Assembly (NCBI GenBank): GCA_900239685.1
Contig: OENT01000005.1
Span: forward strand, 62,001 to 126,000
Source: Rotaria macrura
Lineage: Eukaryota > Rotifera > Eurotatoria > Philodinida > Philodinidae
Length of the DNA: 64,000 bases
Direction of reading: 5' to 3'
In this document: positions 1 through 11,998 of the stretch, piece after piece
Position numbering within the stretch: position 1 is the first letter of the stretch
Layout of the letters: each line of letters opens with the position of its first letter
Notes under the pieces: generated by a model
What the model saw: the letters and a program-made list of their open reading frames with translations, nothing else
Told to the model about the DNA's origin: nothing
Database searches by the model: none
Translations under genes and position numbers: made by a program

Positions 1-787
<787 letters not shown>

Positions 788-3700
788 CAAATTTGCAATG
801 ACTGTGAACTGTAGAAAAAAAAAGAATGTTATGAGAAAAAGAATTTTGACTGAAAGAGATCAGGAATGATCTTCGAATGTGACATGTTGTCAAGCTCATA
901 TCCTCCTGTCCAATAACAAATAGTTTTGAGTTGAAACATTTTGAATTTTGAATTTATGTTTTTTCTATGATCAAGAGTGTTTTGTATTGATTACGAACAA
1001 AAAACCGTTGCTCAATAATACAAAAGATGTCAGTAAAGAACAGCATTGAAAAGTTTAATAATCATACATGCTGCTTTCACTGAAAGCAGCTTCATGAGCT
1101 TCATGCCATCTGTTTTCTTCAGAACGAATGAGCCATTTGAATCTACATCAATTTCTCGCGTGTTTTTGGTGAATCGACGCATAGAAAGACAGAACCCTTT
1201 TGCATAGAATCGAATCTCCATATTTGTAGTGTAAGCAAAATTGGGACTAGTATGACGAACGATCAGTTTTCTTTTTTGTAGGAGAATCATTCCGACGGTC
1301 GGACCTCGGACAGCAGTCCGATCCAATTTTACGTCAATTTCTATTAAACTGATGAATTCCTGTAGGAATCCGACTTGTGGACCGATAATCGGATCCCTAG
1401 TCTTGCGATTCGATCATATCTTACTGCCGAATCTGATGCAACGGGTCAGAGGGCTTTAACCGACCTCTAGTGTTGGCTCCAGATACTACATAGCGTGCAA
1501 ATAATAAAATCTGACTTTTTTTGTCGGATCCTTCAGTAGTTCCTCAACCCGGGATCCCGTTGAATTTTGTCCGCTCATCAGATCTTGTAAGATCCAATAG
1601 AATTCAGTGTTGGATTCTTCCACCTAGGTACAAATGACTGATTTCTAATAATAAAACAGAACATTACATCTTGGTTGTAAGCATACGAAGATAATCTGTA
1701 TTTATGTCGCAGATAAGTTCAGAAAACTGATTCGATACTCCTGCAATGCTTCGTCGCTAAGTGACTACTATATACAGTGAAAAACAATGAGAATACCATA
1801 GTATTCTGTTCATTCAGTTCGATTCTTCAAACGTGAAATTGAAGTCAAACTAATATAACTGAATTCTCAAATACATATGTATATCAGTTCGTGTTTAACT
1901 AAAATATGCTGCAAAAATTGAAAGAGAAGTTTTTGATAGTATGAGATAACATTTTTTTTGAATACAAATCATAAGCTGAGGATTGTCTCACTCTTTTGTG
2001 TCGAAAGTATTCGCTTGTCATTCAATATCAATTTTATAAAGAAAATAGATTTCTTAGAAATCAAAATATAGAGTTGAAGAAACAATTCAAACATTAACAG
2101 ATAAATAGGAAAATGGTACCTATACATAAAATGTATTGATGATGAGTTAACAATAGAATCAAATATGATCAAAGACGATTTTCTCTACGGATGGTGAGCG
2201 CTGAAATATGTCATGAGATGCGCACAGTTCGACAAAGGCCACACAATGGTAAGAATTTGACTTAAGACAAGATATAGTTTCAATGATCAGAGTTAGCGAA
2301 AATTGTTTATCAGAAACTCTGGATTGTTTTCTGTCATAATAAAGCATATAGCTTTAAAGAAAAGTATTTCAATGAAAAAAGACGTGAGTACCTACACTCA
2401 CATTAGCTCACACCTACACCTGAAAGAGCGATTTGACTAGGAAATCTATTTTAATTGAGCTACTTAGATGATGATTTGAATTCAGTCTCTTAATATTTCT
2501 TTTTTTTCGAAAATGTATCGTCAAATTTGTTCACTAAGACATGCGATCAGTTTAGGCAAGTTCATCGACTTTTACATGTATGAATGTATTTGTGATCATC
2601 CCGAAATTGAACCCACGTATGAATTGCACCTAAAAATAACTTTAGATAATAGATGGCTTGACATGTACGATATTGAATACAGAGAGAAGCAATACTATAC
2701 GCCAATTTTTCATCATGATTCCCAATACTTTTCAAGTATCGATCGATTTTCTAAGTATCAAATGAATTCTTATTGTCAATTGATTAATACCTATATGTAG
2801 TTACTTATTCTATTATTACGATTACGGTTGCCATCAAAATACTATGTATCGTTCACATTTTACAAACAATTCATGCACTATTTGAATATGAACCGATGAA
2901 GAATTTGAAGATTGACAGAAGAATTGAAAATAGAAAGTTCGCATACTAGAGGACAACGTGTGTATGAATATTAACGTGAATGTTTCGATTAAATAATTAT
3001 TTTAATATATTAATACGGTCGATATGCTAAAAAGAATAGAGTAGAGCATCAAAGAATAATTGAATCTCTATTGTATAGTTGTATCAATCATTAAATAATC
3101 TTGGAGAAATGCAATTCTTAATCATTTTTCTTACTTTACGAATTTATGTTTCTTAATTTGAACTAATTAGATGTACGTGTCGGAAATATAAAAACTATAG
3201 ATCTTTCAAAAACCTTTGCATGCTAGGCACAACATCTAGAACAAGTTGAGAGTGAACAGAACGATGAGTCTACGCGTAGTTAGACGACAGTCTCTTCTTC
3301 ATCTATACTCATCTATCTGAAGCAGAAGAGTGAATCTTAACAATCGATACTACTTATCAAGTTGAAAGTATTCTATTAGTCAGTACGGTCGAAACTCAGA
3401 CTCAACATATAATTTATCTTCTTTAATTCTTATAATTAATACTATTCATTTTCATGGTGGAATGCTAATATTTCAAGTAGAATGAACGTATATTTTATGA
3501 TAGGTTTATCATACGCATGGATAAATTAGAATACTTTATGCTCTGACTTATATATAAGTAGTGCACTCAGCATCAGTCGCATATGAACCCATATGCATAA
3601 ACCACATAATCTTATACGATAAACAATATATTGAAATTTTTATCTTTATTAATTGATTTTTATCTTGATTAGATAGTGTTACAGAATTATTTGATTCATA

Positions 3701-4186
3701 CGCGTTTTATGATCTTTACCAACAGATTCATTCGAAACTGACATTAGGTGGTAAGAGAACCAAAAACAACATTACCTATCAGTTAATCTTTTTTGAACAA
3801 TGAAATAAATTTTAGCCAATAATGATGCAAATAGTAGTTCATATTCAAATATTGGGGATGGTCATTTATGATTATTCTAAGTGTGTTTCAGTCTCGAGTT
3901 CTTTCCCTCTGTTTTATACCAGAAGAAGAAATACCTCCTTCTATATTAGATGTAATCGACACTTATTTTTTCGTGCATCTATTGAATGCCTGAGTCTATT
4001 AATAGGCAGTCGCCTATGTAATCTATTTTGACACTTAACTATTCGTTGTTATCGTAGAGAGAAAGAAAGATCTGCAAGAAGATATCGAATATAGTCAGAC
4101 AAGAGTTAGAAATCGTCCATTGAACGGTTTCAGAGCAATCTCCCCATTATGATTTCCTTATCAATATTAACTTAAAACTAGACACC
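788..4186. other. Unassigned AT-rich intergenic DNA
   Basis: No ORF here has convincing family similarity or splice support. A block at about 1265-1620 is more GC-rich than its surroundings and repeats GGATC/GATCC-like words (1390, 1527, 1551, 1590). It also contains a 10-bp-stem palindrome near 1069-1089 (GCTGCTTTCA/TGAAAGCAGC). A plus-strand ORF at 2513-2800 and a minus-strand ORF at 1030-1326 show no recognisable domain and are probably chance or decayed sequence. Confidence 0.5.
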
Positions 4187-5351
4187 ATGCAAAACATGAA
4201 AGATGCTGATCATACTACTTCAGACAGAAAGGCTAAAAGGCAAGAAAGGGTATACATGCAATATATGAATCTCATATGTGCTCTTAGAAGTATCTACTGT
4301 CACCTCGTATCAAACAAACAAAGAAGATGATTATCGTGATGACGTATCCTCGGGTGCAGGAATCCCTCGTGACGTTGATGCTGTTGATAGTGATGGCAAT
4401 AGTTTATTTGATTCGATAAAAAACTTGATGCTAAATTTATCTAGTTGACGAATAAAAACACATAACGTAAAGAAAGAATCACATAATGAATGTGCTCATG
4501 GAAAAGGTGATTTGGGTGAAATCATTAGTAACTTCTTGAATGTTTTTCATTACATAAGTTGAACACATTTCTCGTTCGTATGATATGTCAACTTTATTAA
4601 AAGTATCTGAAAAGGGATTTTTCTCATTTTCTTTTTTATTTCGTAGATGTAATCAGCGGAGCATCACATGTAATTAGTGAAACAAAGTTGTTAGCACAAC
4701 TCCGTTGGGGCTAAAAATGTGGAACTCACACATATCTATAGTTTCATATCCTAATAGAAAACACAGACAATGTAATATGACGAACTTTTTCGCATCGTCT
4801 TTCTCTGATAGGTACCGTATTTTTCAGTTTCACTATTGCCATTCACTTGTTAGTTTCCATTTTTCTTTGTTCATTTTTCTTTGTTCATTTTTCTTATTAA
4901 AACCAATGGAAGAAGCGACAAATAATGTTGTGACAGATGATGATAATAGACTGCTGGCTGCTATGTCTGTCATGGATTCATACACTGGTTTCTATGGTCT
5001 GTAATGAGGGAAGGGGGGGTGGGCGTATGTAGCCAGAGCTATGTCTGTTACGGGAGTGGGGGCGGAATTGGTACCCCTATATCGGAGATTGTTGGTGCCT
5101 CCCATTGGGAGGGCATTGGTATCCCATATCGGAGGCGTCTGGACTTAGAGACTATGTCTGTAACTGGAGGGGGAGCATAAAAAATCTCAGTCTGAAATTT
5201 CCATTCATTATTTTCTTCGAGAACCTATGTGAGTTCCACGAAACAGGTAAAAAATTCCGATAATACAGCTGTTGAACGTATTGAAGTTAGTTTTTCAGCA
5301 GTGGGCGCCAAAATACAAGACATGCGTCATAAAGTTGAAGATAAAGAGTAG
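4187..5351 (+). pseudogene. Decayed OTU-like gene (fragments)
   Basis: Several coding-looking pieces lie in order on the plus strand but cannot be joined into one open frame. The first is a charged N-terminal piece starting with ATG at 4187 (MQNMKDADHTTSDRKAKRQE). The second, about 4325-4447, contains VDSDGNSLFDSI. This resembles the catalytic start of OTU-family cysteine proteases (deubiquitinase-like, D-G-N-C-L-F), but Ser replaces the catalytic Cys, and the frame then stops. The third, about 4903-5004, is an acidic piece (EEATNNVVTDDDNRLLAAMS). The fourth, 5247-5351, is a short alpha-helical end (VERIEVSFSAVGAKIQDM) preceded by an AACAG acceptor. The simplest reading is an inactive relic, or a poorly resolved multi-exon gene with an inactive OTU fold. 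The family call rests mostly on one motif and is weak. Confidence 0.33.
4955..5175 (+). repeat. GC-rich block with short imperfect direct repeats
   Basis: The word CTATGTCTGT recurs at about 4962, 5040 and 5152, each followed by A/G-rich sequence with G runs. A related pair (TATCGGAGA and TATCGGAGG) and GGTACC/GGTATCCC words lie between the second and third copies. Base composition differs sharply from the AT-rich surroundings. This may be a decayed minisatellite or part of the neighbouring relic gene. Confidence 0.4.
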
Positions 5352-6653
5352 AAAATAAATTGTGTAAACAAAATCTTATACATTTTTTTAATGATCTTGT
5401 TCTCATATTTCGATGTATTTCAGTTATTATTTTTCACTTGGCTGTATCATTCAAGCATATCTACTTATATGTAAACAAATGAAATCTAATAAAACGAAGA
5501 CAAAGACAAAAACAAGTTACTCATGACAGTTATGAGTCCTTCTATTCGAAATAAAGAGTACAATCAGAAAAGTCACGCATATTGTGTAACTAATATGGTT
5601 TTTGATTCATTTTTGATTTAATTGAGTGCATGAAACGAAATAAGTGCGTTGTCTTTCTCGAAAAATATGTACTCTAATCATTACATCGATTATGTTTTGA
5701 ATGAAAGGCTTTCATTGAAAGCAAAGTGTATAATACAAATATGTATTTTTTGTGATTCATTAGTCTGTTAGTTTAAGTGTTCTGTCTTTTTGATTGTGTC
5801 GATGTTTTCATAACTCAAAATCGATGGTGCTTCAAATAAATATGAATTTTTTACTATTAATTTAAATTTAACAAAAAAAACAGATTAAACTAAAAGTATA
5901 CTATCAATATAATGATACCGTATGCGTTAAAACGGTATAATTATTAAATTGAGTCATCATTCATAAGCAAAATATAAGTCAAAACCATTCTTGATTCATA
6001 TTCCAAAACATTTGACGATTTATTTCGACGATTGTTTGTCATAGAGAACAACTATCTTAGTTGGTTAAACAATATTGATATGTTGTGCATTATTTCGAAA
6101 CAAAGAACTCTGCACCTGAACTGATAAACAGAATAAATTTTGCATGTGCCACTTTAGACTCTGAAGTTTAGAGTAGATATTTCAAGTACAAGAATTAATA
6201 GTGCTACGAAAAACATTTGTTGATCTATCAGTGAAAGATAGATTAATGCTTGCATGGTTCCTATGGCAGTTCATAATTATGAACACGGTTAACACTGAAG
6301 GAAAATTTTCAGAAAAACGCTATTTGAATACTACAAAGGGTCAATAAAAATGTTGAACATGCCGATGATATTCATGGTATTTTCAGTTTTTTAGATAATA
6401 AAAAATTTTCAAGGTAATATAAGATTACTGATGTATATCATCTTAGGATGATCTTTGAGAGAAACATTTAATGTAAGATACAGTATCTTATTTTGATTTA
6501 AGAAAAGTAAATGCTGCTTTTATTAATTCATTAAAGTCATTTTATTAGAATTGATATTTGACAAGTGCATGAACTTAAAAAGCACAAGAGAGTACATGGA
6601 CGGTTGTAAATCAAGATTTTCAAAGCAATACGGTTATCTGAATGCTACAATAT
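5352..6653. other. Unassigned AT-rich intergenic DNA
   Basis: I see no gene, RNA or repeat that can be supported here. An ORF at 6551-6784 on the plus strand overlaps the last exon of the LRR gene on the opposite strand and is judged a shadow. Confidence 0.5.
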
Positions 6654-7973
6654 CTAGACTCGATGCCAATAAAGCGTGCGCCCTACAGTGCCATAAGGAG
6701 GAATTTCGACTGGTAAAAGTTCTTCGATTTCTTCAGGCTCTACTTCTTTCTTTTTTATTACGATTGACTTCTCTGGTTCTTTAATCGGATTAAGGTCGAA
6801 TGGTTTTGTTTCTTCTTTAGACAAGGTTCTTGGAGATTTTTTTGAATTGAGAAATTTCTTTTTCTTTCTTAATTGTAATGATGGAACTTTTTCACTTCTT
6901 GTACTACTTGAACTTGATGAATCATCATTGATTGGTAGATGATAAGCTATAGGTTGTGAACTTGAAACTGAATTTTGCCTTGATTTCAAGCCAAGACATT
7001 CATTGATTAATGTACGAGTTGTATCAGAAATTGATGGATTTTGATCAAGATAAATTTCTTGAAGTTTTACAGGATATTTGGTCAATAAAGAAAGTATTAA
7101 TTGTCCAGCAAACTCTGTCAAATTACAAGATTCTAAATCTAGATAAGTCAATGTTCGACTAATGGATATCAAAATAATAATCTCAGTAACAAAAACTTGA
7201 AATTTTCAAAAAAGTACCTTGATGCAATAAGCATAGTTATCATTGATGCAATTATACCATCAAAAGTATTATAGTCCAATGCCAATCGACGAATTCGTGA
7301 ACTAAAAGCAATTGAGAAGAAAAGTTCTGTCCAACCAGCGTTTGTGATGAATCGATTGGCACTTAAAATTAATTCTTCCAAACCTGAACAAGAAATAGAA
7401 CAATAGAATTGTGTTATTTCTCACTTATAAAATTTGAATACCTGCATTATTTTCATCTGGAATGATTAATGAACATATGTTAGCAATCGATTTATTCTTT
7501 AATTTATTATCCCCAACATCTAACAAAGCTAACTTTGCACAATTATGATGTAGAACTAAATAGAGTTGAGAAAACATGTCATCATTTATATCATTACCAT
7601 GAACCCTGTGAAGAGAAGAAGAGTTTTATATAGAATATTTCAAATTAAGATTACCGTAAATTAATTAAATTTGTACAATTCGATAACATTTGAACAAATT
7701 TTTTAAAACGTTTCTTTTCATTGATCATTTGAATATTAAAAATAAGTGATATCAATGATTCCCCATTTTTCGATAAACTTTTCATTAATTCATCAAAATC
7801 CCTAAAAACTTTGACATATGTTGGAAATAAATAAATCGATAAAACTTATATTACGAATCTAAGATTGTACATCGACGAAATTCTAGTGATTTACAAGTGT
7901 TCGAATTAACTAATTTACAGACATTTATAATTTGTTCATGATCAATATTTTCTTCGATGAATATCGTTTGCAT
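6654..7973 (-). CDS. Leucine-rich-repeat protein (ribonuclease-inhibitor-like)
   Basis: Predicted 366-residue protein from five exons: 7973-7855, 7801-7655, 7605-7442, 7383-7218 and 7158-6654. All joins keep frame and introns are 50-60 bases. The first ~280 residues are repeats of the long ribonuclease-inhibitor type. Examples are KLALLDVGDNKLKNKSI, LEELILSANRFITNAG, IRRLALDYNTFDG, TLTYLDLESCNLTEFAG and LQEIYLDQNPSISDTTR, each with the LxxLxLxxN/C pattern. The C-terminal ~100 residues are low-complexity, Ser-rich, then Lys/Glu-rich, ending in GTVGRTLYWHRV. There is no signal peptide or membrane segment, so a cytoplasmic scaffold role is likely. LRR fold and gene model are well supported; the orthologue is not. 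Similar repeats occur in many ciliary, NLR-like and centrosomal proteins, so no gene symbol is given. Confidence 0.82.
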
Positions 7974-9341
7974 ATTTATCAAGAAACAATATAAAACGTG
8001 AGTTTCTGTCAATGAAGTTGTTTAGATTTGGTATACGAGTAAAAAAAATAATTTGACACAACAGCAACTAGCGCTGTAAAATCTCAACCATTGGCTGTGT
8101 ATATGACTCATTCATTCATCTTACTTGAATAAAGTATGTAATTTAATTCAATACGATTGAGAATTTCATTCAAGTTCTTTGAAAATCAAGAATCATACGT
8201 GCATAGAAATGAAACTTGAAGTCTTTTTACCGGATTAGAGTGAAAAGACTATTTTTTCCATGGGTCCAGTACATATTTGATGTATAGAAAATTCCAGTAT
8301 TAAAATACCAAATACAATAAGTCAAGACAATGACAAAATGATTTCTATTGGGAACATTTCTTATCTTGAAGATAATTCATTACAAACTAATAATTGTAAA
8401 TTCATAAAAATTGATGATAAACATCAAATTTTATCTAACCCACTATCAGGTACAACAAATCTGTTAGTTTAGTAGTTGTCAAATTTGTTTTCTATGACTT
8501 ATGCCAACTGATAGTACCACACATTTTCAATGTGATTGTTTTCATGTAGCCAATGACAATAATGATTCATAGAACTGTTTCATATTAGCATTAGACCAGT
8601 TTTTCTAATCAAGAAAAATTTTAATCAACTTCGTGAATTCATCGTATGAGATGAGTGAATGGCTTAAATTTTCTGTAAATGTTTAAGAAGACAAAACATG
8701 GCTAGAGATGATGGCAACGAACATCGTAATTTGACATCGACTAATTAATCATGATCAATCTATTAAAATAATTACTGCTGATTATGTTAAACAAAGAGCA
8801 TTATTTTTAGCATCAAATTTTAATTTATTCTAAACCTATTCAAGCTGGTTACTTATTTTGAATGCGCCAGTTAATCTCGAATGTGAACCTATAGATTGCA
8901 TACATCCTACGATACTGCTGAAGATAGTAAGGAAAACATAAGATTTAAATAGAATAATGCATTCCATCAATGAAGATGCTTAAACGAGAAGACGAAGGAT
9001 GTATAGGTGCCCGAGCTCTAAGGCTAGGAGGAGATCAAGTCTCCCCTAAAAAAATTTTTGGGAGGGAGACCAGAAATATTTGAAAAAAAAGATTTCATCG
9101 AGATTCTATCCTTGATAAGCTAAAGCGGTGAGAAAAGGCAATGCTTATTTTTCTGCCAAGTTATTTGCAACCTGATCCTGAGTGGTAAGCGTATATGTTT
9201 ATGTGTTTTTGAAACATCTTCACTAATCAACTCTAGTGACTACTTTATGAAGATAAAGGGAAGTAATCAACTCATAGAATCCATTTATAATGTTGGCGTG
9301 TTTTTATTTGCCATTAGAATTTGTATTATGTTCTGTATTTT
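7974..9341. other. Unassigned AT-rich intergenic DNA
   Basis: No supported coding region or RNA gene. This stretch separates the LRR gene from the MULE-like element. Its right end includes the 9-bp direct repeat CTGTATTTT (9333-9341) that is read as the target-site duplication of that element. Confidence 0.5.
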
Positions 9342-10298
9342 GGGGAAGTGTTAATTGATCGAAAGGAAAACTGTCGAAAAACAAAATCCCGATAAAAAAA
9401 ATTCTCAAAAGGAAAAAGATCGACAGAAAAATAGGTCGAAAAAAAATCTCGAAAGGTGCCAATCCAGAAGTGCAAAATCACGAAAGAAAAAATTTCGAAA
9501 ATTTTGAGAAAGGACTAATGTTGAATGCCTGCTGGCTCATCTGTTGTTAGTTCGTCCGTTCCTTTGTATTTCTTGCCTATCTATACAGTCTTGTACGTAT
9601 ATATAAACAAGTGGTGTTCACATAAATTCATTTATCGTTAGTGAATAACCAGTGGTTTCGCCGTTATACAATGACCTCAATTGAATTTATATCTAGTAAC
9701 AAAGGTAAACCTTTGTTAGTACTTGATTCATTTGTATACCAATTAAACAAATCAACTATTAAAAAGAAATATTGGAAATGTGCAGTGAAATATTGCACTG
9801 CCACGGCACACACCGATGCAAATGATCAGTTTCTTAAAACAGATGATCAGCAGCAACTTATTCATATCCCAGCTTGTGCACGAAATTAAAAAAAACTACT
9901 GTCATTGAACAACCGCTTAGTATTTATCCACAAGATTTGAAAATTCCGAAATTGATTTGAAAGAATATCTTCTGAATCTATCATTACTTGTAGCAAAGGA
10001 CACGAAATCGAAAAAATAAATATTTAAATAATACTCCATTTGCTTTTGTGAACTTAGTTCTATTAATTTTTCTTTTGAGTTATTTTTTTACAGTTCTTAT
10101 TCACGGGTGAAGCACAACATCATAGTCATTTTTAAATCATCTTTATTTGTACTGTTCGTTCACAAATTAAAATAGTTATCATTAATAAACCATCTATCTA
10201 TCAAGTACTTCAATTAATTTCACTTTTTTCATTTTCGAGATTTTTTTATCGGGATTTTGCCTTTTGGTCTTTTTACTTTCGGTCAATTAGCACTGAAC
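9342..10298 (+). mobile_element. Mutator-like (MULE) non-autonomous element with FLYWCH ORF
   Basis: A 957-base unit has imperfect terminal inverted repeats of about 70 bases. The left end reads AGTGTTAATTGATCGAAAGG (9347-9366). The reverse complement of the right end reads AGTGCTAATTGACCGAAAG, and both arms then share AAAATCCCGATAAAAAAA. Outside the repeats the 9-base word CTGTATTTT occurs on both sides (9333-9341 and 10299-10307). A 9-bp target-site duplication is a hallmark of Mutator-like elements. Animal MULEs often carry FLYWCH zinc fingers, and the only ORF inside encodes one. No transposase domain fits in the unit, so it would need to be mobilised in trans. Repeats and direct duplication are seen directly; superfamily assignment is inference from their combination. 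Confidence 0.75.
9641..9889 (+). CDS. FLYWCH-type zinc-finger protein, short
   Basis: The ORF encodes 82 residues from ATG 9641; an internal ATG at 9671 gives 72 residues and starts just before the domain. The domain follows the FLYWCH pattern. SSNKGKPLLVLDSFVYQL is the opening strand. KKKYWKCAVKYCTATAHT supplies the YW-x-C and paired cysteines, and a distal His follows in QQQLIHIPA. FLYWCH fingers bind DNA or protein and are common in MULE transposases and their derivatives. The ORF sits centrally between the terminal repeats, so it is probably the DNA-binding remnant of a transposase gene, or a domain retained for end recognition. Downstream codons to about 9960 look like decayed coding sequence in the same strand. 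Expression is unknown. Confidence 0.6.
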   Translation: MNNQWFRRYTMTSIEFISSNKGKPLLVLDSFVYQLNKSTIKKKYWKCAVKYCTATAHTDANDQFLKTDDQQQLIHIPACARN

Positions 10299-10987
10299 CT
10301 GTATTTTACTTTTGAAAGATTTTGAAATGATAAGCAAACAGTAAGCTTCTCGCAAAAATTAATGTTGACACAGACATCAACAAAACAGCTTCAGATTACA
10401 TCTGTTTTTGAAAACGGAAAACAAAAGCGTGTGAAGCTGCTTAAAATCATGCAGATAGTTCAAATAAAACATCGATTCATTTATCTAATAATCAAGAAAA
10501 TGTGTATCCAGCTCAAGAATTTATGTCACCAGAACTGGTAGAAGTTTCTACTTTCAACAATAACGCAACAACTGTTTAATCATGTCCTTATTCCTCATAT
10601 TCATAAAGAAAAACTAGAGCAGTTAGACTCAAACAGTATTTGTTCTGATTTTCTTGCAAAAGATCAGAGTAAAAAAGCCTTTTTTAGACATAAACAATAG
10701 TTTTTGTACCTATGACCTATTTATTTGCTCTAGTCAAAGTTTAACATTGTTCATACCTATGTTGATAATGAAATAAAAATTTGAGTAGTCTAGTGGATTT
10801 TCGCTGGTTCTGAAGGTATGCAAATGGGTCCATACAATATTTTTTGATTAAAATTTGTGAAAACAAAATTTTAAAATCTGTTTCGTCTCCTTGTTGGCTT
10901 TCTATCGTTATTCGCAAAAAACCATTTGAGCCCCCCCCCCCCTCCAAGTTACAAAACATTCCGCCGTCTATGAAATGGTCGGTGCGA
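10299..10987. other. Intergenic DNA with a decayed coding trace and a poly-C run
   Basis: A plus-strand open stretch at about 10456-10579 reads like coding sequence (SSNKTSIHLSNNQENVYPAQ) and ends at a stop, but has no start or recognisable domain. A run of about 13 C residues lies at 10930-10942, which is unusual in this AT-rich DNA. The next structure is the 1-kb inverted repeat. Confidence 0.4.
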
Positions 10988-11998
10988 GTCTCAATAACTT
11001 CAGCGAAAACTATAAAGGCGTGTCAGGTCAAGTGTAAATATCTCAAATATAAACAAATTAGCGACTGAAACTAAATCCTGAAAACCATTCATACCCGAAA
11101 GATTTCTTATTTAGGATCTTGAGGGGCTCAGGCAGACAACGAATGAATTTTGTGACTAAAACTCTGTTCACAAGAAAATTCAAACATTGATAAGACGACT
11201 CAGTTTTGACGTTGATTCGAAATATGTTATCACTTTTAGCTCACACTGCACTTTTCTAGCCTGAATCTGTTGAACAGTAGTTAAAAACGAAAACAAAAAT
11301 GTCTTAATAAATAGTATTCAATGAAGTTCGCCGGTGATGAATACTCTGAGAGTTCGAACAAAATATGTGCTGTTGTATCGATCATCTAACGATTAGTAGA
11401 ACAGAATTTTCAGCTGACTTCACACCAATCATCAATCACATAAAGAGTGAAAGACAGCAATTGCAAAAAGTATTTTTGAATAAATTTTATTTTGAAACGA
11501 GTCGATGTTGACTTCGATGCTCTATTCGATGAAGTATAGTATTGGTGTGTGAATCTTATACGATGCACATAGATCTCTGTATACCAATTGAAAGCGTTTT
11601 TGAAATGCTACAGAGTCGCATACTTTGTTCGAACTCTCAGAGTATTCATCACCGGCGAACTTCATTGAATACTATTTATTAAGACATTTTTGTTTTCGTT
11701 TTTAACTACTGTTCAACAGATTCAGGCTAGAAAAGTACAGTGTGAGCTAAAAGTGATAACATATTTCGAATCAACGTCAAAATTGAGTCGTCTTATCAAT
11801 GTTTGAATTTTCTTGTGAACAGAGTTTTAGTCACAGAATTCATTCGTTGTCTGCCTGAGCCCCTCAAGATCCTAAATAAGAAATCTTTCGGGTATGAATG
11901 GTTTTCAGGATTTAGTTTCAGTCGCTAATTTTTTTATATTTGAGATATTTACACTTGACCTGACACGCCTTTATAGTTTTCGCTGAAGTTATTGAGAC
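10988..11998. repeat. Large inverted repeat (foldback element), 380-bp arms
   Basis: The left arm (10988-11367) and right arm (11619-11998) are near-perfect reverse complements and equal in length, flanking a 251-base unique centre. The outer tips are GTCTCAATAACTTCAGCG (left) and its complement (right). Only scattered mismatches are seen, so the structure is young or maintained by gene conversion. There is no ORF with a recognisable domain and no convincing target duplication at the outer ends. It may be a foldback/MITE-like element, an inverted duplication, or an element whose true ends are eroded. Confidence 0.85.

Noticed and set aside
2513..2800. Plus-strand ORF of 95 codons
   Set aside because: No recognisable motif, no flanking splice signals and surrounded by non-coding AT-rich DNA.
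6551..6784. Plus-strand ORF at the end of the LRR gene
   Set aside because: Overlaps the well-supported minus-strand exon; its hydrophobic end is the complement of Lys/Glu codons.
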